33,507 nucleotides of DNA, taken from assembly GCA_903904195.1 (NCBI GenBank), contig CAIVBM010000034.1, positions 1 through 33,507 of the forward strand, written 5' to 3'. The position numbers were made by a program, and so were the translations under genes. Below are positions 20,800 to 29,547 of the stretch, piece by piece. Source of the stretch: an uncultured bacterium. GTDB lineage: Bacteria > Patescibacteriota > Minisyncoccia > Phycocordibacterales > UBA9973. A model generated the notes under the pieces. That model did no database searches. It was not told the DNA's origin and saw only the letters and a list, made by a program, of their open reading frames with translations. Each line of letters opens with the position of its first letter. Within the stretch, counting starts at the first letter, position 1.

Positions 20800-21732
20800 A
20801 TGAATATTCTCGAAAAAACAAATTTTAAAAATCTAGGAGAACTATATGTTGGAAAAGTCAGAGATGTTTATAGCCAAAAAGATAAAGTTATTTTAATTTC
20901 AACAGACAGATACTCTGCTTTTGACAGAAACTTGGCATTAATACCATGCAAAGGACAAGTATTAACACAAACTAGTCGTTTCTGGTTTAAACAAACAAAA
21001 GACATAGTAAAAAACCATATATTAGATTTTCCTGATCCAAATGTGGTCATAGGAAAAAAGTGTAAAGTTATTCCAATAGAAATGGTAGTGCGTGGATATA
21101 TCACTGGAATTACTGGGACTAGTCTATGGACACTTTATCAAAAAGGCCAAAGGGATTTTGGTGATTTTACTTTACCTGATGGTATGAAGAAAAATCAAAA
21201 ATTAGACCACCCACTTTTAACCCCCACCACTAAATCAAATGAACATGATAGGCCATTAACGACAGCAGATATAATAAAAGAAAAAATCATATCTGAAGAA
21301 TTGTGGAAGAAATTAGCCGATGCTGCAATTAAATTATTTAAACGCGGGCAAGAAATCTCTTTAAAACATGGCTTAATCCTCGTAGATACCAAATATGAAT
21401 TTGGTTTAGATGAAAAAGGAGAATTAACACTTGTAGATGAAATACACACACCAGACTCTTCTAGATATTGGCAAGCAAAGACTTACGAAGCTCGTATTGC
21501 AAAAGGTTTAGAACCAGAAAATTTTGATAAAGAATTTTTACGTTTATGGTTTAAAGAAAACTGTGATCCATATAAAGACAAAGTCGTACCTGAAGCACCA
21601 AAAGAATTAGTAGAAGAATTGTCTCGTAGATATATACAAATCTATGAACAAATAACTGGGGCTTCATTTAAAATAGAATCTGGAGATATAAAAAAGAGAA
21701 TAGAAAATAATCTTAAAAAATACACTATATGA
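20800..21732 (+). CDS. purC: SAICAR synthetase
   Basis: GKVRDVYS, STDRYSAFDRNL, EMVVRGYITGI, DEIHTPDSSRYW. Confidence 0.96.
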   Translation: MNILEKTNFKNLGELYVGKVRDVYSQKDKVILISTDRYSAFDRNLALIPCKGQVLTQTSRFWFKQTKDIVKNHILDFPDPNVVIGKKCKVIPIEMVVRGYITGITGTSLWTLYQKGQRDFGDFTLPDGMKKNQKLDHPLLTPTTKSNEHDRPLTTADIIKEKIISEELWKKLADAAIKLFKRGQEISLKHGLILVDTKYEFGLDEKGELTLVDEIHTPDSSRYWQAKTYEARIAKGLEPENFDKEFLRLWFKENCDPYKDKVVPEAPKELVEELSRRYIQIYEQITGASFKIESGDIKKRIENNLKKYTI

Positions 21733-23093
21733 CCCATGCAATAAATCCACTAGACGGAAGATATTTTGAGAAAACTCGTGCACTCTCACCGTTCTTTTCT
21801 GAACAAGCTCTGATGAAATACCGAGTGATGATGGAGGCAGAGTATTTTATTGCACTTTCTCTTTCAGGAAAAGTAGTTTTACGCAAATTTACTCCAGATG
21901 AAATAAAAAAAGTCAGAAATCTTTACGAAAAGTTTGATGATGCTTCTTATGAAGAAATAAAAAAGGGTGAGGCAGTCACAAATCATGATGTGAAAGCAGT
22001 TGAATATTTCTTAAAAGAAAGACTTTCCAAAACTTCGCTAACAGACAGCATTGAATGGCTTCATTTTGCCATCACTTCCGAAGATACGAATAATATCGCA
22101 TACGCCCTTATACTGTCTGACTCTTTAGGTAAGGTCATTATTCCTTCTATACTTGAAATAAAATCAGAATTGGATAATCTTGCAAAAAAATACAAAGATT
22201 TACCAATGCTCGCACGAACGCACGGACAACCAGCCAGTCCTACGACTTTTGGCAAAGAAATGAAAGTCTTCTCTGAAAGACTCGAAAAGTATTCTAATAT
22301 TCTAAAGAATATTAGAATAGATACAAAATTAAACGGCGCCACAGGAAACTTTAATGCACACAATGCAGCTTATCCAAATATAGATTGGCCGGAATTCAGT
22401 GCGAAATTTATTGAAAGCTTCAACAAAAACCGCAAACAAAAACTAGCTCTAAATTTATTTACTACACAGATCGAGTGCCACGATAGCTATATAAATATCT
22501 TTGATACTCTAAAACACATAAATACTATTTTAATTGGATTAAACCAAGACATGTGGAGATATATTTCTGATGGCTGGGTAGGACAAAAGACAAAAGCGGG
22601 GGAGGTGGGGAGTTCTACCATGCCTCACAAAATAAATCCTATTGATTTTGAAAATAGCGAAGGAAATTTGGGCCTAGCAAACGCTTTGTTTGAATTTTAT
22701 GCCCGCAAGTTACCAATCTCTCGCCTCCAACGAGACCTTTCAGACTCTACAGTTGAACGTAGTTTTGGTACGGCTTTTGGACACACATATTTGGCTTATG
22801 TTTCGCTTTTAAAAGGATTAAGTAAAATAAATGTTAATGAAATAAAGATAAAAGAAGATTTAATGATGCACCCCGAAGTAGTCACCGAAGCTATCCAGAC
22901 TATTCTGCGCCGAGAGGGAATAAAAATGCCGTATGAACAGCTGAAAGAATTGTCCCGCGGAAAAGAAATAACTCTTTCCGATATTCATAAATTTATAAAC
23001 ACCCTAGATGTCAGCGATAAAATTAAAAAAGAATTATTGAAAATCACTCCGGAAAATTACACAGGTCTGGCGTCCAAGCTCGCTTCAAAATAG
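21729..23093 (+). CDS. purB: Adenylosuccinate lyase
   Basis: INPLDGRYFEKT, ARTHGQPASPTTFGKE, GSSTMPHKINPIDFENSEGN; ATGA overlap with purC. Confidence 0.96.
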   Translation: MTHAINPLDGRYFEKTRALSPFFSEQALMKYRVMMEAEYFIALSLSGKVVLRKFTPDEIKKVRNLYEKFDDASYEEIKKGEAVTNHDVKAVEYFLKERLSKTSLTDSIEWLHFAITSEDTNNIAYALILSDSLGKVIIPSILEIKSELDNLAKKYKDLPMLARTHGQPASPTTFGKEMKVFSERLEKYSNILKNIRIDTKLNGATGNFNAHNAAYPNIDWPEFSAKFIESFNKNRKQKLALNLFTTQIECHDSYINIFDTLKHINTILIGLNQDMWRYISDGWVGQKTKAGEVGSSTMPHKINPIDFENSEGNLGLANALFEFYARKLPISRLQRDLSDSTVERSFGTAFGHTYLAYVSLLKGLSKINVNEIKIKEDLMMHPEVVTEAIQTILRREGIKMPYEQLKELSRGKEITLSDIHKFINTLDVSDKIKKELLKITPENYTGLASKLASK

Positions 23094-23117
23094 TCTAATA
23101 AAAGTAATTAAAAATCG

Positions 23118-23162
23118 AAACAGCCAGACACTTTTTCTCCTTTCGGTGTGTTCTGGCTGTTT
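23118..23162. terminator. Bidirectional hairpin terminator
   Basis: AAACAGCCAGA / TCTGGCTGTTT with T-rich flanks on both strands. Confidence 0.8.
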
Positions 23163-23198
23163 TAGAAGAGTATGAGACTCTTAACCCCTTGCCGAAGA

Positions 23199-23510
23199 TC
23201 AATACAGATGAGTTATCGGCATGGCACCTTCTTTGAGCTTCACCGTCAGAATCCTGTTGACAGGGTCCCATCCGGTAATGGTAACTTCTTCCGCAGTGTC
23301 CCGCACGGAGTTGGTGAAAATCGCACTTCCGTAGGAAACCGCCTCCGACCCACCGCTCATCAGCTTCACTTGAGCGACAAGGGCGGTTATGGGTTCGAAT
23401 GGTTGGTCGAAGGTGAAAAGCCTGCCATAGCCGACGACAATCGTAACCTTCTTACTTGGATCTGGGACTTGTCCCGCTGGATCGATTCCAAATGGAAACT
23501 GCTTTTGCAT
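23199..23510 (-). CDS. Small protein (103 aa), unknown
   Basis: MQKQFPFGIDPAGQV...; AAGGAG upstream; own promoter at 23564-23591 and terminator at 23118-23162. Confidence 0.6.
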   Translation of the reverse strand: MQKQFPFGIDPAGQVPDPSKKVTIVVGYGRLFTFDQPFEPITALVAQVKLMSGGSEAVSYGSAIFTNSVRDTAEEVTITGWDPVNRILTVKLKEGAMPITHLY

Positions 23511-23563
23511 GATGTGTTCTTTCTCCTTGGTTGATATTTTGCTTTGGCGAACTGTTTTTTAGT

Positions 23564-23591
23564 ATTCTAATACTTTTTTTATGTTTGTCAA
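23564..23591 (-). promoter_or_regulatory. Sigma70-type promoter
   Basis: Minus strand TTGACA - 16 nt - TAGAAT; -10 lies inside inverted repeat AGTATT-AG-AATACT (23561-23574). Confidence 0.65.
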
Positions 23592-23628
23592 GGTGTAGTA
23601 ATATTTCAATAGCGTGTAAGATAGAAAG

Positions 23629-23895
23629 ATGCTACTCAGAATTTTGGCTTTTATTATTCTGCTGTTTTCAGTGCTCTTTATGCCTTTTTGGGTATCTGTC
23701 ATATTATCCTTCGCTGGTATGGTTTATTTTCCGTTTTTTCTTGAGGCTGTCTTGTTGCTTCTCCTCTCTGACCTTCTTTTTGGCGTGAAAGAAATAAGGC
23801 TTTTTGATATGATATTCGTCTCTTCCACAATTGCGCTAGTTTGCCTCATAATTTTAGAAATATTTAAAAAAGAGTTAAGACTTCGCACAAAATAA
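23629..23895 (+). CDS. Small multi-TM protein in mreD position upstream of PBP2
   Basis: 88 aa, largely hydrophobic; 2 nt upstream of PBP2; TAAGAT 6 nt before ATG. Confidence 0.65.
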   Translation: MLLRILAFIILLFSVLFMPFWVSVILSFAGMVYFPFFLEAVLLLLLSDLLFGVKEIRLFDMIFVSSTIALVCLIILEIFKKELRLRTK

Positions 23896-23897
23896 AA

Positions 23898-25604
23898 ATG
23901 GTCTTTCGAAAATTTAAAAAAAACAAAATAAGAGATTCTTTTGTCGAACCTGACGAAATTTTTCTTGATTCTAAAAATCTAGAGAATTTTGACCGTCAAC
24001 AATTTGAAGGACGAATAGAAAAACCAATCAAAAGAAAGACGATAAACTTCCTCGGCGCTTTTTTTGTACTTGTGATTATAATTTTCGGGTCGCGCCTGTC
24101 TTATCTACAAATACAAAACGGCGATGCTTATAGAAAAAGAAGTGAAGATAATATTCTAGAAAAAGTCAGTATTTTTACCGAGAGGGGAATAATTTATGAC
24201 CGAAACAAAAAAGAATTGGCTTGGAATAAATCATCAGGTACTAATCCAAGTGAAGACATGTCTTTGTCTTATACGCGCGCATATATGTCACCAGGATTTT
24301 CACACTTACTTGGTTATGTGAGCTATCCAGCAAAAGACAATACAGGGAATTATTGGCAAACTGAATTTCTTGGAAAAGATGGATTGGAAAAAGAATATCA
24401 AAACGAACTTAAGGGAGAAAATGGTTCAAAAATAATTGAGGTTAATGCAAGGGGAGATGTTAATTCAGAAAATATTATCAATTCTCCAAAACAAGGCACT
24501 GATCTGACGACAACTATTGATTCAAGAATTCAAACAGAGTTATTTACTTTAATTAAAACTTTATCACAGAGTAATGGATTTTCTGGTGGAGCTGGTGTCA
24601 TAATGGATGCGCAAAATGGAGAAGTTTTAACTTCCACCAGTTATCCAGAATATGATTCTGAAACATTATCTCTAGGAAAAGACGCAAATAAAATTAATGG
24701 ATATTTTACAGACAAAAGAAAACCATTTCTTGATAGAACTATTTCAGGACTTTATACTCCAGGTTCAATCGTAAAGCCATTTTTTGGCTTGGGTGCTCTA
24801 AATGAAGGAGTTATTGACCAATATAAGCAAATCCTTTCAACTGGATCCATCTCCATTCCCAACCCTTATTTTCCTGATCAAAAAACAGTTTTCAAAGACT
24901 GGAGAGCAAATGGTTGGACAAACATGGCGCAAGCTTTAGCCGTATCTTCTGATGTTTATTTTTATGAAATAGGTGGTGGCTTTGGTGATCAAAAAGGACT
25001 TGGCATCAGCAATATAGAAAAATACGCAAACCTTTTTGGCTTTGGAGAAAAAACTGGAGTAGATCTACCGGACGAAACTGAGGGTACGATACCGAGTCCA
25101 GAATGGAAAATAGCAAACTTTAAAGGTGACGCATGGCGCATAGGAGACACTTATCATACTGCAATCGGACAATACGGATTTCAAGTGACTCCGATGGAAA
25201 TGGCCAGAGCTGTTTCTTCTATTGCAAACTATGGCAAACTTTTAACTCCACATTTTATAGTCGGTGACACTCAAAAAGAAAATCAATTTTCTAATTTAGA
25301 CTTACCAAAAGAATATTTTGATGTAATACACCAAGGCATGAGGCAAGCAGTGACTGCCGGTACAGCCGTTTCGCTCAACGTGCCATATGTCGAGGTCGCA
25401 GTTAAGACTGGTACAGCCCAACTCGGAGTCGCCAAAAATAAAGTCAACTCTTGGGTTATCGGTTTTTTGCCATATGAAAATCCTAAATACGCTTTTGCCA
25501 TAATGATGGAAGCCGGACCCACGACAAACAGTGTAAACGCTTCTACTGTAATGCGACAACTCTTGAACTGGATGTCTGTAAATACTCCAGAATACTTTAA
25601 ATAA
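23898..25604 (+). CDS. mrdA: Penicillin-binding protein 2 (transpeptidase)
   Basis: N-terminal TM, YTPGSIVKPF (SxxK), SSDVYFY, KTGTAQ. Confidence 0.92.
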   Translation: MVFRKFKKNKIRDSFVEPDEIFLDSKNLENFDRQQFEGRIEKPIKRKTINFLGAFFVLVIIIFGSRLSYLQIQNGDAYRKRSEDNILEKVSIFTERGIIYDRNKKELAWNKSSGTNPSEDMSLSYTRAYMSPGFSHLLGYVSYPAKDNTGNYWQTEFLGKDGLEKEYQNELKGENGSKIIEVNARGDVNSENIINSPKQGTDLTTTIDSRIQTELFTLIKTLSQSNGFSGGAGVIMDAQNGEVLTSTSYPEYDSETLSLGKDANKINGYFTDKRKPFLDRTISGLYTPGSIVKPFFGLGALNEGVIDQYKQILSTGSISIPNPYFPDQKTVFKDWRANGWTNMAQALAVSSDVYFYEIGGGFGDQKGLGISNIEKYANLFGFGEKTGVDLPDETEGTIPSPEWKIANFKGDAWRIGDTYHTAIGQYGFQVTPMEMARAVSSIANYGKLLTPHFIVGDTQKENQFSNLDLPKEYFDVIHQGMRQAVTAGTAVSLNVPYVEVAVKTGTAQLGVAKNKVNSWVIGFLPYENPKYAFAIMMEAGPTTNSVNASTVMRQLLNWMSVNTPEYFK

Positions 25605-25609
25605 TCAGA

Positions 25610-25638
25610 TTGACTTTTTCTATATTTAATGTTATTTT
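25610..25638 (+). promoter_or_regulatory. Sigma70-type promoter
   Basis: TTGACT - 17 nt - TATTTT. Confidence 0.6.
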
Positions 25639-25653
25639 AAATACAAACAACCA

Positions 25654-25705
25654 CTGGGGTAAAGGAAAACTTGAGCTCCTTGTGGGGCTCGTTCTTTTAC
25701 ACCAG
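25654..25705 (+). promoter_or_regulatory. Long 5'-UTR hairpin upstream of the prenyl-synthase-like gene
   Basis: CTGGGGTAAAGGAA...GAGCTCC-ttgt-GGGGCTC...TTCTTTTACACCAG fold-back. Confidence 0.55.
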
Positions 25706-25727
25706 AAAATGAAAGGCTTCTTTGTCC

Positions 25728-26714
25728 ATGAAAAAAACATCAGTCCTGATAAGGGACTTATGCCGGTCCAGAGTTCATCTTAATGGTCTTTTAGCCAAGC
25801 GGATTAATGAGCTCTTTCCGGACAAGTTCTTTGCCGGAGAGATTTGGAGACGAATCAAACATGGTCGAAAGATCAGATCGCTTTTGTTTCTTTCTTTGGT
25901 GAACATCCTCAACCCGAGGGTCAAGAAAAGTGCGCACATGGATGTCTGTCTCAGTATCGAAATGGTGCACGCGGCATCTTGCCTCGTGGACGACATTCTC
26001 GACGGCGACGATGTTCGGCACGGAGAATGGTCTTCCCAGGCAATTTTAGGGACGCCGGTTTCAGTGCTTCAGGCGCATTTCTTGTCTGCGAGAGCCCTTG
26101 AGCTCACCAGTCAGTGGAGCGAGATTTCAAAATCGCTCATTGGAACATATCGACGACTTACTATCGGCGAGATGTACGATATCCTCCTTCCAGAACCGAC
26201 AAGCGGATGGATATGTGGGGGATACACTGAGAGAGTGTTCCAGAAAACAAGCGCGATGTTCCAGTTCAGCTTTGAGGCAGCGGCTCTAATTGCTGGACGC
26301 GAGGAATTGAGAGAACGGCTCAAATCCCTCGGGTATGTGTTCGGGAAGTTGTACCAATTCTCGAACGACTTCTACGACATGCAGAAGCAAAACATCCGGA
26401 AACGGCATAGTGCTAGCCAATCCTGGCGAATCACTTTTTCGTTGCCGGTGGCATGCTACCTGAAACTCCAAGGAGTAAAAGGTGTTCGCGCTGAACTAAA
26501 AAAGGGCATGCTTACGTACAACGAGTGGATGAAGTTCCTTGAAAAAATATGGGTAGCGGATGTTCACACGCTAGCCCATGACGTGCTGAAGGAAACCGAA
26601 GAAGAAGTGAAAACGTTCATTGAATCTTCGGGACTGCCGAGAGGACTTCAACAAAAGTTCTTCGGCTTGGTCGATCTCATCATGCAGGAGGACTTCTGGT
26701 ATCACTCATGCTAA
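25728..26714 (+). CDS. Trans-isoprenyl diphosphate synthase-like protein, divergent
   Basis: HGRKIRSLLFLS, IEMVHAASCLVDDILDGDDVRHG (first Asp-rich motif), GKLYQFSNDFYDM (second motif, NDxxD). Confidence 0.75.
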   Translation: MKKTSVLIRDLCRSRVHLNGLLAKRINELFPDKFFAGEIWRRIKHGRKIRSLLFLSLVNILNPRVKKSAHMDVCLSIEMVHAASCLVDDILDGDDVRHGEWSSQAILGTPVSVLQAHFLSARALELTSQWSEISKSLIGTYRRLTIGEMYDILLPEPTSGWICGGYTERVFQKTSAMFQFSFEAAALIAGREELRERLKSLGYVFGKLYQFSNDFYDMQKQNIRKRHSASQSWRITFSLPVACYLKLQGVKGVRAELKKGMLTYNEWMKFLEKIWVADVHTLAHDVLKETEEEVKTFIESSGLPRGLQQKFFGLVDLIMQEDFWYHSC

Positions 26715-26723
26715 TCAAACAAT

Positions 26724-26768
26724 AAACCCTGAAAGGAGGTGAAAAACCCTCGTTCAGGGTTTTCATTT
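26724..26768 (+). terminator. Terminator with alternative stems and SD-like loop
   Basis: AAACCCTGAA (26724-26733) or AAACCCT (26744-26750) can pair with AGGGTTT (26756-26762), followed by TCATTTTT. Confidence 0.75.
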
Positions 26769-26786
26769 TTCATTTCAAATAGTCTT

Positions 26787-26815
26787 TTGCATTGATACTC
26801 ATTTTTTGATACAAT
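26787..26815 (+). promoter_or_regulatory. Promoter directly abutting a start codon (leaderless)
   Basis: TTGCAT - 17 nt - TACAAT (TGA before it) - 6 nt - ATG. Confidence 0.7.
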
Positions 26816-26821
26816 ATTCAT

Positions 26822-27046
26822 ATGCGTAAAGTATATATACTTTTAATTTTAGGTATTTGGATGGCTGTATTGCCGTATCTTGGTTTTCCTTATTCATGGA
26901 AAGACAATCTAACGACACTTTCTGGATTAGGCCTAATTTATATCAGTTTTGTAATGTACAAAGAACATAAAAAGAGGGAAGTCAAAGTTGAAAAAACTTT
27001 TGAGAGTTTCAAGGAAAACAAATTTGAAGGAGAAGGACAAATATAA
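26822..27046 (+). CDS. Small membrane protein (74 aa)
   Basis: Two hydrophobic segments then a charged tail; promoter directly upstream. Confidence 0.7.
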   Translation: MRKVYILLILGIWMAVLPYLGFPYSWKDNLTTLSGLGLIYISFVMYKEHKKREVKVEKTFESFKENKFEGEGQI

Positions 27047-27078
27047 TAAATTAATTTAAAAAAAATATTTAAATAAAT

Positions 27079-28293
27079 ATGCAAAATTTTTCAAAAAGTA
27101 CAAAGATTACGATAATGGTTTTGGTTATTTTAGTAGCTTTCTTTTTAGGTGTTTATGTAGACAATCATAATCGTCCAGAATTAGAAAAAGTCACCGGTAT
27201 TTCCAATAAAGACACTGCCGTCACTACGACTGCAGACTTTTCACCTTTTTGGAAAGTTTGGAATCTTATAAATGAAAAATCTCCGACAGCCGACAAAATC
27301 AGTGATCAGGACAGAGTTTACGGCGCTATTTCTGGCCTCGTCAGCTCTTTAAATGACCCATACAGCGTATTCTTTAATCCAGACGATGCAAAGGCTTTTG
27401 AAGACGAAATCGCTGGTAATTTTACTGGAATCGGTATGGAAGTCGGCATCAAAGATAAAGTCCTCACAGTCATAGCTCCGCTCAAAAACACTCCAGCCTT
27501 CAGAGCAAATCTAAAACCTGGCGATATGATTTTGAAAATTGAAAAAACAATTACTTCAGGTTTAACTATTGAAAATGCAATTAAACTCATGCGTGGAGAA
27601 AAGGGCACACCTGTCACTCTCACAATACTTAGATCTGGAAACAAAAATCCATTTGAAGTAAAAATAATTCGAGACACTATTGATGTGCCAACACTTGATA
27701 CTGAGCTACGACCAGATGGCATTTTTGTAATTAAACTTTACAGCTTCTCTGCCAACTCAGCAAATCTTTTCCGAGATGCAATTAAAAAATTTGTAGAATC
27801 TGGAAGTGATAAACTCATCTTAGACTTACGAGGAAACCCAGGTGGATACTTGGATGCCGCTGTAGACATATCTAGCTGGTTCTTACCAAGCGGTAAAACC
27901 GTCGTAACTGAAGACTATGGTAACAATCAAAAACCCGATGTATTTAGAAGTAAAGGTTACAACATATTTAATGACAAACTAAAATTCGTCATTTTGATAG
28001 ACAGTGGATCTGCTTCAGCATCTGAGATAGTCTCTGGAGCAATGCAAGACAATGGCGTGGCAAAACTCGTAGGAAGTCAAAGTTATGGTAAAGGTTCTGT
28101 ACAAGAAGCTATAAAAGTAACTCCTGATACTCTTTTAAAGATTACTGTAGCTAGATGGCTCACACCAAATGGGACTTCTATTTCCTTAAAAGGATTGACC
28201 CCAGACTATCCTGTAGAGATTACTCAAAAAGACTTAGACAATAAAATAGATCCGCAATTAAATAAGGCGGTAGAAATATTATTAGCAAAGTAA
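27079..28293 (+). CDS. ctpA: C-terminal processing peptidase (S41, PDZ)
   Basis: N-terminal TM, PDZ GIGMEVGIKDKVLTVIAPLKNTPA, LDLRGNPGGYLDAAVDI, DSGSASASEIVSGA, GSQSYGKGSVQ. Confidence 0.93.
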   Translation: MQNFSKSTKITIMVLVILVAFFLGVYVDNHNRPELEKVTGISNKDTAVTTTADFSPFWKVWNLINEKSPTADKISDQDRVYGAISGLVSSLNDPYSVFFNPDDAKAFEDEIAGNFTGIGMEVGIKDKVLTVIAPLKNTPAFRANLKPGDMILKIEKTITSGLTIENAIKLMRGEKGTPVTLTILRSGNKNPFEVKIIRDTIDVPTLDTELRPDGIFVIKLYSFSANSANLFRDAIKKFVESGSDKLILDLRGNPGGYLDAAVDISSWFLPSGKTVVTEDYGNNQKPDVFRSKGYNIFNDKLKFVILIDSGSASASEIVSGAMQDNGVAKLVGSQSYGKGSVQEAIKVTPDTLLKITVARWLTPNGTSISLKGLTPDYPVEITQKDLDNKIDPQLNKAVEILLAK

Positions 28294-28310
28294 CTCCTTA
28301 AAGTACGCAT

Positions 28311-28754
28311 ATGAAAGTAATATTTTTAAGTGAAGTACCCAGAGTAGGAAAAAAAGATGATGTAAAAGAAATAAGCGATGGATATGCTATGAATTTTCTA
28401 TTTCCTCGCAAGCTAGCTGTTTTAGCCACACCAAAAGCCTTAGCAGAATTAGAAATACGCAAAAAAGAAATCGCAATTGAAAGGGAAGTGAGAGAAGACC
28501 TTTTAATGAAAAACTTAGAAGAAATAAAGGGTAAAATAATAACAATTAAAACAAAAGCTGATGAAAATGGACACCTATTTGCTCAAGTTCACAAGAAAGA
28601 AATCGTAGATGCCATGAAACAACAAGGTCATGCTGACATATCCGAAGAATTCATTGCCCTAGAAAAACCAATCAAAGAAATAGGGGAGCACAACGTCCCC
28701 ATCTTGATCAAGGGCAAAAAATCTTCATTCAAGCTTATTGTAGAGAAAAAATAA
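28311..28754 (+). CDS. rplI: 50S ribosomal protein L9
   Basis: MKVIFLSEVPRVGKKDDVKEISDGYAMNFLFPRKLA. Confidence 0.95.
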   Translation: MKVIFLSEVPRVGKKDDVKEISDGYAMNFLFPRKLAVLATPKALAELEIRKKEIAIEREVREDLLMKNLEEIKGKIITIKTKADENGHLFAQVHKKEIVDAMKQQGHADISEEFIALEKPIKEIGEHNVPILIKGKKSSFKLIVEKK

Positions 28755-28760
28755 AGTTCA

Positions 28761-28794
28761 CAAAATAAAATCCCCGTTTGGGGATTTTATTTTG
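28761..28794. terminator. Bidirectional terminator between rplI and rpmA
   Basis: Perfect 15-bp stem CAAAATAAAATCCCC-gttt-GGGGATTTTATTTTG. Confidence 0.9.
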
Positions 28795-28802
28795 TATGTT
28801 TT

Positions 28803-29075
28803 TTATTTTACGTTTACAACTTTCTTTACTGATGTCTTACCGTTGAAAGAAGTTTTGCGTCTAGAGCCAAATTTGACTGTGCCATCCTTTAGGGCAAAGA
28901 GGGTATGATCCTTGCCTAAGCCGACGTTTTCACCAGCCATAACGACTGTGCCACGCTGACGTACGATAATAGAGCCAATATTAGCCTTTTCACCATCGTA
29001 AAGCTTCACGCCTAAATACTGTGGATTTGAGTCTCTTAAATTTTTCGCGGTCCCGCCGGCTTTTCTATGTGCCAT
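28803..29075 (-). CDS. rpmA: 50S ribosomal protein L27
   Basis: [42 protein letters not shown]. Confidence 0.97.
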   Translation of the reverse strand: MAHRKAGGTAKNLRDSNPQYLGVKLYDGEKANIGSIIVRQRGTVVMAGENVGLGKDHTLFALKDGTVKFGSRRKTSFNGKTSVKKVVNVK

Positions 29076-29133
29076 ATAGTTTTAATTATGTAATTTAAAT
29101 GTTAAACTAACAAGAATCAGTATAAACGATTAT

Positions 29134-29535
29134 ATGGAAAAAATCAAGTCAAAAATAACAAACTATATTGAGAGTGAGAAAGGGAAGGATATTTTGATAG
29201 TTATCATAGTTATTTTACTAGGTTTAGGCTCTTTTGAGCTAGGTAGACTATCAAAAGAAGATAACTCTTCGGGTGTAAAGATTGAATATCCTAATCAAGA
29301 CAACAATAACAATACTGACACTACTTTGTCTCAATCTGCACAAATAAATAAAAATCCGGCAATATCAACCAACGATTCAATTAATAAGGCTTTTTTTGCT
29401 TCAAGTAAAGGGAGTAAATATTACACGATTAGCTGTTCTGCTGGCAAAACTATAAAACAAGAAAATAGAATTTATTTCGCAACTAGTGAGGAAGCCGAAA
29501 ATGCTGGATATCAACTATCTGGCGGATGTAATTAA
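29134..29535 (+). CDS. TM-anchored protein with a C-terminal Ada-like metal-binding-type domain
   Basis: N-terminal TM, then SKGSKYYTISCSAGKTIKQENRIYFATSEEAENAGYQLSGGC. Confidence 0.6.
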   Translation: MEKIKSKITNYIESEKGKDILIVIIVILLGLGSFELGRLSKEDNSSGVKIEYPNQDNNNNTDTTLSQSAQINKNPAISTNDSINKAFFASSKGSKYYTISCSAGKTIKQENRIYFATSEEAENAGYQLSGGCN

Positions 29536-29547
29536 ATAAGTTCTCCT

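Noticed and set aside
23172-23534. Plus-strand 120-aa ORF opposite the 103-aa gene
   Set aside because: The minus-strand ORF has a promoter, SD and terminator in the right order; the plus ORF has none and is likely a GC-rich shadow ORF.
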